A stretch of DNA of 64,000 bases from positions 186,001 through 250,000 of the forward strand of contig VLTN01000039.1 of the NCBI GenBank assembly GCA_008330645.1, read 5' to 3'. Shown here in pieces: positions 37,410 through 48,098 of the stretch (position 1 is the first letter of the stretch; the number at the start of each line of letters is the position of its first letter). The notes beneath the pieces were generated by a model. It ran no database searches. It was given only the letters and a program-made list of their open reading frames with translations, and was not told the origin of the DNA. The DNA comes from Cafeteria roenbergensis (taxonomy: Eukaryota; Sar; Bigyra; Bicosoecida; Cafeteriaceae). Both the position numbers and the translations under genes were made by a program.

Positions 37410-39758
37410 TCAGAAGAAGTCGTTGTCCTTCTTCTCTCGCTTCCGCCTCTTGGCCGCGGTGGAGCGCTGGTGCTGGGCCAGCATTTCGTCGATCTCCGCC
37501 CGGCGTCGCTCGTCCTCCTCGTGCTCGCGCGACTGCAGCAGCATCCGCTCCACCTCCTCCGGCGTGAGCCCGTCGAACTTGGCCAGGTCGAGGGATACCG
37601 TGGTCCCGGGGCCGCGCGCTCGCTTGGGAGCTCGCGCCTCCGCCTTGGAGAGCAGGGCGGCCGCCGCTGCCGACGCTGCGCTGGCCGCCGCGGGGTCGCC
37701 CTCAGCGGGCAGGACGTACTTTCGCGCCGCGCCACTCATGACGCCGGCGTCGTCGGCAGCGTCCACCTGCGACAGCACCTGGAAGAGCGGCCGGGCGGGC
37801 GCCGCCGGAGCGGGGGCCGCCGCCTTACGCAGGTCCAGCGACGATGGCGTCTCGGCGCCAGGGATGGTGCTCTCCGTGCCGCCTGCCGCCTGGTCCGTGG
37901 GCCCGCCCCCAGCGGCGGCCGCAGCGGCTGCGGCGAGCTCTGCCTCGTCGGGCACTTCGTCCTGCTCGTCGGCGTGCAACACCCCGTCGTCAGCAGCCCG
38001 GCGGCCGCCGCCCTCGCCCTCACCGTCGTCGTCGTCGTCGTCGTCGCCGCCGTGACCGGGCCCGCCCATGTCATCCTCCGCGTCGCTGTCGACCTCGCCC
38101 CACCGGCGCGGCACCGAGGGCGCGCCGATGAGCAGGGACGCGTCCGCGATGGCCGCCGCCTCCGCCTCCTCCGGGGCCGCGAAGGGGTCCCCGTACAAGG
38201 GTTTCCCCGCCATGTCCACCGGCACCATTCCCCACTGACCGGGCTGGAACCCCCAGGACGCGCCCTCCGGAATGGGAGCGTTGAGACCCGCGATCTTGAG
38301 CTGGGGGTACGACGGCGGGGGCCCGTACCGCTGCATCTGCACCAGCCAGGGGGGCGGGTGCCCCGCCGGCAGAGCCAGCGCCTCTCGCAGCCGGGCCGAA
38401 ATGACGCCGGGGCGGAAGTGAGAGTGGTCCTTCTCGCTGTCCTTGCCCTCGTAGTATACCTCTCCGTGCGCGGACAGACGCGGCTTGGTCTGGTGGCGGA
38501 AGAACGCGTCGTGGAGCACCTCGTAGTCGACGGCCACGCGGCCCAGCTTGGGCCGGACCTTGTCCCGCATCTTCTGCTTGAGCGACTTTTGCGCGTCCTC
38601 CTCCAGCGCGCGGTCCCTGACGTCGGCGATGCCGGTGTCCTTGATGAACTTGGGGAGCTCGAACGTGGTCTTCTCGAGGGCGCGCCGCCCCATGAGATAC
38701 TTGCGTTTCTGGCGCCACAGCGCGGGGACGGGAACGCTGTGCCGGTACGCCTTGGCGTGGACCAGGAGCGTGGGGTCTGCGGCCGCCGTGTCGTGAAGCT
38801 CCACCACTTCGGGGTGCGCGGCTCTGCTCTTGAGCTCTGCCACGGACAGGCGCGTGAGGCGGCGGCGCTGGCGGTTCGACACCCCGTCGCCCTGCAGCGG
38901 GTTGCCCAGCTCGTCCAGCTCCCACTCGTCGTCCTCGTCGTCCGTGTCGGGCTCGTCGGCGCTGCCGCCCGCGGCCGTCTGGCCAGCCCTCGTCTCCTCC
39001 GTACCGCTAGCCTCCGCCTCGGGTGCCTCCCCACCGGTGAGCTCCTCGGCAGACGCGAACTTCCCCACCACCTCGGCGAGCTCTGCAAACTCCGACCCCG
39101 CCAGGTCAGACGCTCGGATGGAGGACCGGTACACCACCTCCACCGGGTCGTCGTCCCCAGAGGCGTCGGCAGCGGGGGCAGACGGCGTCTCCTGCACCGC
39201 CTTGGCCTCGGCAGCCTCTGCTGCCCGGGTGGCCTTGCGCTGCTGCCGGCGCTTCCTGTTGCGCGTGGACCGGCGCGACCCGCCGGGCGCGGCCGCGCTG
39301 AGGCCTGCCAGCTTCATGAGCCGGCCTCTCTGCGAGGGCTCAGAGGGGTGGGAATCAGGGGCAGACGTTGCTCCAAGGCGCGCATCAGTGGCACGAATCG
39401 ATGGCAATGCTGGGCGCACGCTGCTCCGCGCCGCGCCGCGACGCGCAGCGCAGGGCTGGGGGGGGGAGCCTGCCAAGGGGCCGAGGGCGATGCACGCGGC
39501 AAGCCCCCCGCTCCGGGCCGCTCGCACAGCGCCCTCTGGGCCGCACCGCACACCGCAGCACACACCGTCCCGACCAAGCATGGCCCGCAGCGGAAGCACG
39601 GCACTCACTAGCTCGCCATCGTTGCCGCTGGTCGGCGCTCCGCGCTTTGCAAGCTCAGTCACCAGCTCCTGGGCGGACAGGCTGCCGATGCCGGCCGCGG
39701 TCAGCTGCGGCTCAGCGTCCGCGCCTGGTGCCCCGTTGGACGCGGTCGCGTCCGCCAT
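37410..39758 (-). CDS. SF3B2: Splicing factor 3B subunit 2 (SAP145/Cus1)
   Basis: Two exons on the minus strand, 39758-39609 and 39329-37410; a 279-bp intron (GTGAGT donor, CAG acceptor) leaves 689 residues. SF3B2 is part of the U2 snRNP SF3b complex that holds the branch-site duplex. Splicing closes an N-terminal SAP domain: LSAQELVTELAKRGAPTSGNDGEL joins RGRLMKLAGL. Then come a basic patch (STRNRKRRQQRK), an acidic region, the DUF382 core (NRQRRRLTRLSVAELK, ALWRQKRKYLMGRRALEK, FELPKFIKDTGIADVR, FRPGVISARLREAL) and the PSP motif (YPQLKIAGLNAPIPEGASWG, GQWGMVPVDMAGKPLYGD). The C-terminal helix LTPEEVERMLLQSREHEE and a KRRKREKKDNDFF end are typical. The intron is a multiple of three and stop-free, so an unspliced reading gains 93 residues. 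Confidence 0.95.
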   Translation of the reverse strand: MADATASNGAPGADAEPQLTAAGIGSLSAQELVTELAKRGAPTSGNDGELVSAVLPLRAMLGRDGVCCGVRCGPEGAVRAARSGGLAACIALGPLAGSPPQPCAARRGAARSSVRPALPSIRATDARLGATSAPDSHPSEPSQRGRLMKLAGLSAAAPGGSRRSTRNRKRRQQRKATRAAEAAEAKAVQETPSAPAADASGDDDPVEVVYRSSIRASDLAGSEFAELAEVVGKFASAEELTGGEAPEAEASGTEETRAGQTAAGGSADEPDTDDEDDEWELDELGNPLQGDGVSNRQRRRLTRLSVAELKSRAAHPEVVELHDTAAADPTLLVHAKAYRHSVPVPALWRQKRKYLMGRRALEKTTFELPKFIKDTGIADVRDRALEEDAQKSLKQKMRDKVRPKLGRVAVDYEVLHDAFFRHQTKPRLSAHGEVYYEGKDSEKDHSHFRPGVISARLREALALPAGHPPPWLVQMQRYGPPPSYPQLKIAGLNAPIPEGASWGFQPGQWGMVPVDMAGKPLYGDPFAAPEEAEAAAIADASLLIGAPSVPRRWGEVDSDAEDDMGGPGHGGDDDDDDDGEGEGGGRRAADDGVLHADEQDEVPDEAELAAAAAAAAGGGPTDQAAGGTESTIPGAETPSSLDLRKAAAPAPAAPARPLFQVLSQVDAADDAGVMSGAARKYVLPAEGDPAAASAASAAAAALLSKAEARAPKRARGPGTTVSLDLAKFDGLTPEEVERMLLQSREHEEDERRRAEIDEMLAQHQRSTAAKRRKREKKDNDFF

Positions 39759-40027
39759 GCTTCCGCGGCCCGCTCGCCTTGGCCCGGCGGTGCGCAGGCG
39801 GCGCCTTTGCCGCCGCCTGACCAACTAGCCGCGGCCAACTAGGGCAGAGCTCGGCCGCCAACTAGGACGACAGAAAAGTTAAATCTAGGCGTTTGGTTGC
39901 ACTCGCCGAGCATCGCGTCCGACTCCGCCAGGGCCCTGGGGCGCCTCGTGGCACCCGGTGCGCGTGTATCTGTGAGCGCAGTCTGCGCGGTCGGTCCTGG
40001 CGGCCCGCCGGGTGAAGGCCAGGGGCC
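39759..40027. promoter_or_regulatory. Head-to-head promoter with three CCAACTAG elements
   Basis: CCAACTAG occurs at 39821-39828, 39835-39842 and 39858-39865, all in the same orientation, within 269 bp between the SF3B2 and transporter ATGs. An AT-rich patch (GAAAAGTTAAATCTAGG) follows at about 39873. Three copies in 45 bp of GC-rich DNA suggest a transcription-factor site cluster. Confidence 0.5.
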
Positions 40028-41641
40028 ATGCCTGTTGACGGCGGCGAGGTCGCGGTGGGGCTGGCGATGATCGCCGTGGCGGGAGCGCTGTCGGGCAGTT
40101 ACACCAGCTGCCTCAAGGCCATGCCCTACCTGCCTTGGGAGAATGCGTGGGGGATGTACGCCATGTGGGCCATGGTGGTGCTGCCCTGGATCCTCGTGGC
40201 TGCCACGACGGACAACCTCGGCGAGGTTTACGCGGGCGCTCCCCAGTCCGCGTACCTCGCCACCATCCTCTTCGGGGGAAGCTGGGGCCTCGGGTCTGTG
40301 ACGTTTGGCATCGGAACCACTATGGTGGGCAACAGCCTTGGCTTCTCGATCATCCTGGGCATGACGGCAGTGCTCGGGTCCGTCATCCCGCTCGTTGTTC
40401 TCAACCCGGACAAGATCGCCACGCCAGCAGGGTACGCGGACTTCGCGGCGCTGGCGGTGGCCGCTGTGGGGCTCGCCATGCTGGGCTGGGCGGGAATGCT
40501 GCGCGAGCGCGAGCGTGCCGCCGCTGCTGCCGGCACCGCCAGAGCGGGGGACGGCTGGTCCGGCGACGGTAAGGCGGGGGGGATGGGGGAGGAGGAGGCG
40601 GGCGCCGACGCTGGCGAAGGGCGCAAGGCGGGTGGGAGCAGCGCGGCTCCGTCAGCCGCCGGATACCACTCGGACCTCACCCAGACGTCGCCGCTCTTGG
40701 GGGGGGACGGGGCCGGCGCCGCGGTGGCGCGAGCCGCAGCGATTGCCCCCGCCTCTGATCCTGCCAATGTCAGCGGCAGAGCCGGGGTCAGCGCCAGACT
40801 GCAGCAGCGCAGCGCTCGAGCGAGCGGCGCCGAGGACTCATCGCGACTGCTCCAGCGAGGGCCGGGCAGATCGCACAGCGACACCGACGACGACGAGTTC
40901 GGCGATGACGATGACGCGGTCACCGGCCACGGCGGCGGCCTGGACGACCGCCGCGGCGGCGGCGGCGCGGGTGGAGCCGGGGCGCCGGGGCGCGGGGGCG
41001 GGGGCGCGGGCGGGGCTGCTGCGTCCTGCCAGTCGTGCGGGGGCAATTTTGCGATCGGCCTCGCAATGTGCGTGGCGAGCGGCGTGCTCTCGCCCATGCT
41101 CAACCTGGCGCTCACGTTCGGCAGCGACATCAAGGACCGCGCAGCCACCGTGGGCCATGCCTCGCCCGCAATGGCGAACAACGCGGTGTGGGCAGTTGCC
41201 GTGTCGGCAGGCGCCGTGGCCAACGTAATTTACTGCAGCTACCTGGTGACCAAGAACGGCGGCTGGCACCACTGCTGCGGTGGCCGAGCGGCAGACGCCC
41301 CGCCTCTGCCAATGGCAGGAGAGGGGTGCTGCCCCGCCTGCTCCTGCCTCGAATCTCGCACGGGAGGGCTCGTGACGCTGCTTTGGCCGTTTGGCATGGC
41401 GGTGTTTTGGCTCGCCGGCACTGTGCTCTACGGCGTCGGGGCCGGGCGCATGGGGCCACTGGGCGAGGTGCTGGGTTGGCCCATCTTCATCATGCTCATG
41501 GTGCTCACGGGCAACGTGAGCGGCATCATGGCGGGCGAGTGGACCGGAGCGTCGTGGACGGCGCTCCGGTGGCTAGCTGCCGGGCTGGTTGTGCTGACGG
41601 CCGCAGCGGTGATTATCGGAGTGGGGGCCTCCTTGGACTAG
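40028..41641 (+). CDS. RhaT-like (L-rhamnose/proton symporter family) transporter
   Basis: Single exon, 537 residues, ATG at 40028. It is an integral membrane protein of the RhaT branch of the drug/metabolite transporter superfamily; bacterial RhaT imports L-rhamnose or L-lyxose with a proton. Matches: WENAWGMYAMWAMVVLPWIL (RhaT WETMWSVGGIVSWIILPW), ATILFGGSWGLGSVTFGIG (RhaT FLFGAMWGIGNINYGLT), VGNSLGFSIILGMTAVLGSVIPLV, the mid-protein NFAIGLAMCVASGVLSPMLNLAL (RhaT FSAGMSFAMN), and a C-terminal LTGNVSGIMAGEW near RhaT VLKEW. About ten helices are split by a disordered Gly/Ala/Asp-rich loop of roughly 160 residues (about 165-330) absent from bacteria. Substrate is unproven; other eukaryotic members may carry different sugars. 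Bacterial ancestry by transfer is possible. Confidence 0.8.
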   Translation: MPVDGGEVAVGLAMIAVAGALSGSYTSCLKAMPYLPWENAWGMYAMWAMVVLPWILVAATTDNLGEVYAGAPQSAYLATILFGGSWGLGSVTFGIGTTMVGNSLGFSIILGMTAVLGSVIPLVVLNPDKIATPAGYADFAALAVAAVGLAMLGWAGMLRERERAAAAAGTARAGDGWSGDGKAGGMGEEEAGADAGEGRKAGGSSAAPSAAGYHSDLTQTSPLLGGDGAGAAVARAAAIAPASDPANVSGRAGVSARLQQRSARASGAEDSSRLLQRGPGRSHSDTDDDEFGDDDDAVTGHGGGLDDRRGGGGAGGAGAPGRGGGGAGGAAASCQSCGGNFAIGLAMCVASGVLSPMLNLALTFGSDIKDRAATVGHASPAMANNAVWAVAVSAGAVANVIYCSYLVTKNGGWHHCCGGRAADAPPLPMAGEGCCPACSCLESRTGGLVTLLWPFGMAVFWLAGTVLYGVGAGRMGPLGEVLGWPIFIMLMVLTGNVSGIMAGEWTGASWTALRWLAAGLVVLTAAAVIIGVGASLD

Positions 41642-41650
41642 TCAGAGAGG

Positions 41651-41692
41651 TAGTGAGAGAGAGAGAGAGACAGAGAGAGAGAGAAAAAGGAA
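41651..41692. repeat. (GA)n microsatellite
   Basis: GAGAGAGAGAGACAGAGAGAG-type tract, interrupted by one C and one A run, in the 257-bp gap between the transporter stop and the RAD5 ATG. Confidence 0.85.
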
Positions 41693-41898
41693 ACGGGAGG
41701 GGAGGAGGGGAGAGCGCAGCTGTCGTCCACTCGCCTGCGAGTGCGGAGTGGTTGTGAGCGCTGCCGGAGTGGTTTGCAGCCCACACGCCCAAGAGTCAAG
41801 GCATCTGGCCGTTCAACTCAGGCAGAGCACAGCCTCGATGCCATCAGCTCACACGCGCTCGCCTGCCTCGCGCGTCCCGCCCGCGCTTGCGCGCCGCC

Positions 41899-44800
41899 AT
41901 GGCCTCCAAGGCCAAAATGGCGGGGCTAATCGACCAAATGCGCATGATTGTTGGGAATGCGGCCGAGTGCGACCTTCGGTCCGTGCTCATTCGGTCAAGC
42001 TGGAAGCTCGACCGCGCCCTCGATTTGTGAGCATTGGCCGGGCGCCGGAGAAATGCAGCTTTCGGGCGATTACGGACCGAGCGGGGCTGCCAGTTTGCGA
42101 AGCGTGCCATTACGTGCCCCGTAAGCGCAGGTTCTTTCGGGAGAAGCGGGACGGCAAGGGCGCTGCGGCGGGCGCAATGCAAAAAACGTCATCTCGCTTT
42201 TTTTCAAACCAGGGCGCCGCCACAGCGGCGCGGCCGTCCCCACCCAAGCCCGAGCCCAAGGGGCGGTCGTCTCCGATCGGCATCGACCTGACCCCGCCTG
42301 CCGGCGCCCGCTCTCAGGGTCAGGCGACGGACTTGACCGATGCGCAGTCGGCGAAGCGCGGCCCCGCCGCGGCCGCGCGCGGCAACGAAGACGTCAAGCC
42401 GTTTGCCAAGCGCAGCGCCGCCCCGTCGCGCGCCGAAGCCCTACCGCTGGCCCCGGCTCCGCCGGCGGCGGAGCCGCAACAGCGCAGCGGCGGGCCGCCC
42501 GGCTGGTCGATCGGGCCCCGCTGGGTCGTGGGCTCCTCCCTCGTGCGTGAGGACTACGCGGCCGTGCTGGCCAGGGGGCGGCGCGTCCGCTTGTGGGTCA
42601 CGGAGCAGGGAACGGGCAAGGTCAGCGCCAAATCGGCCGGCGCGCGCGCCGCCGCAGGCAAGCGGGCGCGCCCTGGGCCGGGCAGAGCTCTGCCCAGGCT
42701 CTTCGTGCGGTTCGGGCACGGCACTGCTGAGGAGAGCATCTCGGGCCTCGGGCGGGTGGCGGAGCTGGAGCCGTTTCTGGGGCCCGTTCTCGCGGCAAAG
42801 CCGCCGCTGGCTGAGGCCTGGGCCGATCTCGGGTCGCTGACGTCACTGGGCGAGACGAGGCTGAGTCTGTTCAGCAGGGTTCCCCTGCGTCTGCACGTGA
42901 GGCTAACACCGGCGGCGTTGCGAATGTTTCGGCCGGCGGATACGGCGGCAGCCGCCGCCGCCGAAAGCTCGGCTGCAGAGAGCGGGTCCCCGCCCCCGCC
43001 CTGGCGCCGTGCGGACGAGCGAGTGAGGGACTGCGTGTACCGGCTCGTGAGGTTCATCGCGACGGGCGAGGACGCCGCCGCCCCGCCCGCCCCCGAGGAG
43101 GAGCGCCGGGGCGGAGGCGGCAGCGGCGGCGGCGGTGCGGGAGGGGCGGGGAAGTCGCCGGCAGGCAAGAGCGGCGGCGGCGGCGGCGGCGGCAGCGGCG
43201 GGCGGGGGCGCCCCCGCGGGCAGTTGAGCCTTGAGGCTGTGGCCCCCGCTGGGGCGGACGACGAGGCGGCCTGTGCCGCGGACGCGGCGGCGGCCAACGA
43301 GGGCGAGGCGGTGGACGACGCGGCGAGGGAGGCCATGATGGCGGCGGCGGGCGCGGACGGGAGCGGGCGGGCGGGGTCGATGGGGCGGCTGGTGCAGCCG
43401 CACTCGCTGGTGGGCCTGAGGTTGCGGCCCTACCAGGAGCAGGCGCTGGCGTGGATGCTGCGGCGGGAGTGGATCGCGTCCGACGGGCCCGGTGCCGCCG
43501 CGGAGCGCGTGCGGCCTGCGTGGGCAGTGGAAGACACTCGACACATCGCTTTGCTCCCGCCGGCGGGGGTGTGGGGTGATCAGCACCCCTCACACCAAGC
43601 GCCCTCGTCCTCGTCGTCGTCATCGTCGTCCTCGTCTTCGTCCTCGTCCTCGTCTTCGTCCTCCTCCTCGTCGGCCTCGTCGGCAGCGCGTTGCGCCTCA
43701 CCGCCGCCGCCATCCCCCGCCCTTCGGCAGGCCGAGCCGCTGGCTGCCTCCCTCGGGTGGACAAGCGCCGACGCCGGCGACAGCACAGGCGCAGAGGGTG
43801 CCGAGCTCGACGAGCTGATGAGAGACGCGGCGTCGCGCCACGGCGGCGCCAGCGGCAGCGCCAGCCAGGCAGCGTCCCACCCCCTGTGGCAGAGCCTGCC
43901 GTGCGTTGTGTCGGGCAACCCGAACCTGCAGCTGCACCCGACCCAGCAGCGGGAGGCGTGCCGCGAGCCAGCGGCTTCCAGCCGCGAAACCGCCAGCGGA
44001 GGGTACTCGGCAGAGCTGTTTCTCAACCCGTACAGCCGGGCTGTGGCAGCCGCCCCTCCTCCACGGGCCCGCCCGGCCGCCTCTGGCGTGCTGGCCGACG
44101 AAATGGGGCTGGGGAAGACGATCCAGACGCTGGCGCTGCTTCTCGCTCAGCGCGACGGGCTCGTGGACTGGCGGGCGCCGACGCGGGCCGGGCTCATGGC
44201 GTGTCTGCCAGCAGGCGAGCGCGCGCCGCCGCGGCTGGCGATGGGGTCGGGCGCGGGCGCGGGGGCGGGGGGCGGGGCCAGGGCCTTCCCGTCGCCACTG
44301 AGGGGCCGTGTCAGGCGCGGGCGAGGCGAGGCGGGGCCGGGCTCCGAGCCTGGCGTGCCGGCCGCTGGCGACGCAGTTTGCGTGGTTCCGCCCCCGCCGC
44401 CCGCGGTGCCGTGCATTCCGGCCACGCTGGTGGTGTGTCCCGTGTCGCTGCTCGGCCAGTGGGCGAGGGAGATTGAGCGGTTCACGCCGCAGGGGCACCT
44501 GCGCGTGGTCATCCACCACGGCACCAGCCGGTTGCTCTCAGCGCGCCAGCTGGAGGGGGTGGACGTCGTCATTACCAGCTACGGCATGGTGGCGCACGAG
44601 ATGCACCGCCTGGGGGGCGCGCAGGCCGCGGCTGACGTGGCCCTGGCCGCGGCGAGCACTGGCCGGGGGGGCGGCGCTGGCGCTCCCGGGGGCCCGGCAA
44701 CGAAGCAGGGGCGCAAGGGCGCCGCCGCCGCTGCGGCCAGCGCGGTGGTGTACGGGGCGCGGTGGCGGCGAGTGGTGCTGGACGAGGCTCACGCGATCAA

Positions 44801-47800
44801 AAACACGAGCACGGACACGAGTCGCTCGTGCCTGGCCATCGAGGCCGTCCACCGCTGGGCGCTGACCGGCACGCCGGTGCAGAACAGCCTCAAGGACCTC
44901 CATTCGCTGGTGCGGTTCATGCGCCACCAGCCCTGGGACGAACCGGCGTGGTGGCGCCGCGTCATCGCCCAGCCGTTCGAGGCGGGCGACCCCCGCGCAC
45001 TGCCCACGCTGCAGGCGCTCCTCCGCCCGCTGCTGCTGCGACGGACCAAGGGCATGCGCGACGTGGACGGCCGCCCCATCGTGGTGCTCCCTCCGAAGAG
45101 CGAGGAGCTGGTCTGGCTGGCCTTGTCCGAGTCGGAGCGCGCGTTCTACGACGCAATCTACAGCCGCTCCAAGGCCACGTTCGAGGGGTTCGAGGCCGCC
45201 GGCACGGTGCTGAACCAGTACGCTGTCATCCTGTCCCTGCTCGTGCGCCTGAGGCAGGCTTGCGACCACCCGTTCCTGGTGCTTGGCCGCAGGTCGAACG
45301 GGCCCAAGCTCGGCGACTCGCCCGACGACGACGCCGACTCGTCTCGAGCCGACGGCGCCGGCCTGTCGTCCGCGCTGGTGACCCGGCTGCTGCGCCGGTT
45401 CATGGACAGCCAGGCAGCGCAGAGCACCGGTGAGCGCCCGGCGCCAGGCATCGCGCAGGACGCCTGGCCCGAGAGCGGCGCACGGACCGGCCGCGTGCAG
45501 GCCGCTGCGGCCCGCGTCCTGGCGCCGCACGTCCTGGACATGGTGCGGGCGCTGCGGGCGGACGGCTGGGCCGGCCGCGAGTGCCCCGTGTGCCTAGACT
45601 CCCTCGTGGCCCCCGTGCTCACGTCCTGCGCGCACCTGCTGTGCGACACGTGCCTGCGGCAGTGTTTCGCGTCTTCCACGGAGAAGCGATGTCCGGTCTG
45701 TCGAGTGTCGCTTCCGGACCGGCGTGACGTCATCGCCATCTCGTCCGGGGCCGACCCCACAAGCAAGCTCCCTCCGCCCCAGCAGGCGGCGGCAGCCTCC
45801 AGTGGCGACGCAGGCCACAACGAGGGCGACGCTGGCGCCGCGCCGTGCAGCGCCACCGTGCCGGCCGACGCCTGCACGCCGTCGACCAAGCTGGCCGAGC
45901 TGTTCCGCTGCCTAGACGCTGTGGAGCGGCACAACCGCCGCTGCAGGCACCGCAGGGACCGTTTGCTCGGCAGCGAGGCGGTCCCGGCGGCAGCGGCGGC
46001 GGCGGCGGAGGAGGACGAGGCGGCGGAGGAGGCCGGGGAGGAGGCCGGGGAGGAGGCCGGGGAGGAGACGGGCTCGCCGGGTCAGGGCGAGGCGCGGCGG
46101 GGGACGCCACAGTCGTCGGCCGCGCAGGCCGATCACGCGCAGCCTGGCGAGGACACAGGGGCAAAGGGCGTGCGCAGCGCGGGCAGCGCAGACGGCGCCA
46201 GCGACGTGGGCGCGGGAACGGACCTGTTGGACTCGGGCGCGGCGCCGCCTTTGAACAGAGCGGCAGCGCCTGCCGACGCCGCTGCCGCCGAGCAGGCCAC
46301 CCACAGTCCAGCACACCTGGACAGCTCTGAGGCGGCCGCTGCGCGGGAGGCCCAGCACAGCGACCCGGCGCCGCGCTCGAAGCGGCAGCGGAGGATGTCG
46401 GCGGGCTCCGCACGCGCCACTCCGGCGGCCGGCGGAACCCCGCGGCGAGTTTCCGCAAGCGAGGCCCCGAGCAGCGGCGCATCCGGCTCTGCCGCTCGAC
46501 CCAGGCGGTCGGCGCGCCGGGCCGGCAGGCAGCTGACCGATGTTCAAGTCGGCTCCGAGAGGGCGCGCTCTCCCGCCCGCCCGTCGCTCGGTTCGGCGAG
46601 CGAAGCGCCTTCTGCTGCTGGCGGCGATGCCTCAACTTCTCCGCCCGGCGGCAGAGTCACGAGGAGCAGCGCGCGCGCTGCCGCTGCCCGCGCTTGCCGC
46701 GCTGGCGCCGGTTCGGCCAGGGCGGCGGAGAGAGCCAGACGGAGCACCGCCGCCACGCCGTCTGGCGCCCCCGCCCCAGCCGGCGACGAGGCAGAGGAGC
46801 ACGAGGCGACCACTGCGAGCGACAGCGACGACGACGACGGCCTCTCTGGCGACTCGGACTTCGAGGAGCCGGCCGCCGCTGCGCAGTCACCCGACTCCCA
46901 TCGCGGAGGTGTCATGGCCCCAGCGGACGACGACGGAGCGGTGTCTGTGCTCTCGTCCGGCGAGGAGGCGGTATTCTTCTCAGACTCCTCCTCCTCCGAC
47001 AACGACGAGGACGACGAGGACTTTGTGACCGAGCGGGCGGCTCCAGCGCAGTCGTCGCCAACCGCCGCCCGCCGCCTGGGGCGGCGGGCGGCCACTGCAT
47101 CGCGGCGCGGCACCGCCAAGCCGGCCGGCGGCAGCGGTAGCGCCCCCCGCCCGTCGCTGCCGCTGCTGCCTGGCCGCAAGCCGCGCGGCCGGGCCGGAGG
47201 CGACTCTCCCGCGCAGCAGCTGGCCAGCGCCGGCCGTGCAGAGAAGCGCCCGCGCGAGAGCGCGGCTTCCCCCGCTGCTGCTCGCAGGCTGGCTCCCATC
47301 TTCGGGGGCGCCGACGCTGGCGCAGCTGGAGCCGCGGCAAGCAGCCCTGCAGCGACCCCGGGCGGAGGCCAGTCCCCCCGCGGCGATGAGGGGGACGACG
47401 CCGCCTTTGGCACTCCTGCAGCGTGGGCGCACCGAGGAGACCCCATCGCGGAGGAGGCATGGCCTGGGGAGCGCCTCTTTGCCGACGTCGGCATCTATAG
47501 CGTGCCGACGGAGGAGGTGCCGACCGCGGCAGCGGGAGGGAAGCTTGAGGCGGAGGAGGCGCGGTCGTCGGCACTTGCGATCATGGACGGGCCGGCGTCG
47601 GACGGCGCGCTGTGGCGCAGCCTGTGGCTTGGCGACGTCAAGGTGGTGGTCTTCTCGCAGTTCACCTCGATGCTGGACGTGGTGCAGGCCGGGCTGCGGC
47701 GCCGCGGGACGCAGTTTGGCCGCATCGACGGGTCCATGACGCAGCCGCGGCGGGACGCTGCGCTCGCGTCGTTTCGACAGCGCGCCGGCGCAAACGTGCT

Positions 47801-48098
47801 GCTGGTGTCAACCAAGGCCGGGGGACAGGGGCTCAACGTGGTGGAGGCCTGCGTGGTGTTCATCCTGGACCCGTGGTGGAATCCTGCCACGGAGCAGCAG
47901 GCCATCTCCAGGGTGCACCGCATCGGGCAGCGGCGGCGGGTGACCGTGAAGCGACTCCTGTGCTCGGACACGGTCGAAGAAACGCTCATTGAGCTGCAGC
48001 GGTCCAAGCAGCAGCTGGCAGACTCGGCACTGGAGGCAGGGGCAACCGCGTCCTCGGGGAAGCTCACGCTGGACGACTTGCGGCGCTTCTTCCGCTGA
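41899..48098 (+). CDS. RAD5: RAD5/HLTF-type SWI/SNF ATPase with HIRAN and RING
   Basis: Two exons, 41899-42026 and 42131-48098; a 104-bp GTGAGC...AGCGCAG intron; 2,031 residues. RAD5/HLTF is a fork-remodelling translocase and ubiquitin ligase that polyubiquitinates PCNA for error-free damage tolerance. Exon 1 encodes the UBA-like start seen in plant RAD5 (QMRMIVGNAAECDLRSVL), and splicing yields ALDL-FFREKR. A PIP-like QKTSSRFF follows. HIRAN lies at about 165-300 (RWVVGSSLVREDY, RLFVRFG). The ATPase has LADEMGLGKTIQTLA (about 700), VVLDEAHAIKN (about 925) and WALTGTPVQNSLKDL. A C3HC4 RING begins at about 1193 (CPVCLDSLVAPV...CPVCRVSL). Helicase motif V-VI: LLVSTKAGGQGLNVVEA, ISRVHRIGQRRRV. 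Poly-Ser and a ~600-residue acidic, Ser-rich insert between RING and helicase C are unusual. Confidence 0.95.

Noticed and set aside
37242-39611. 789-codon plus frame antisense to SF3B2
   Set aside because: Shadow of SF3B2 running across its intron. No domain or convincing start.
45430-45458. 29-nt GTGAGC...CGCAG stretch in RAD5, resembling a tiny intron
   Set aside because: Removing it would shift the frame immediately before the RING domain. It also shows that short GTGAG...CAG pairs occur by chance, which tempers the 28-nt PARP16 candidate.
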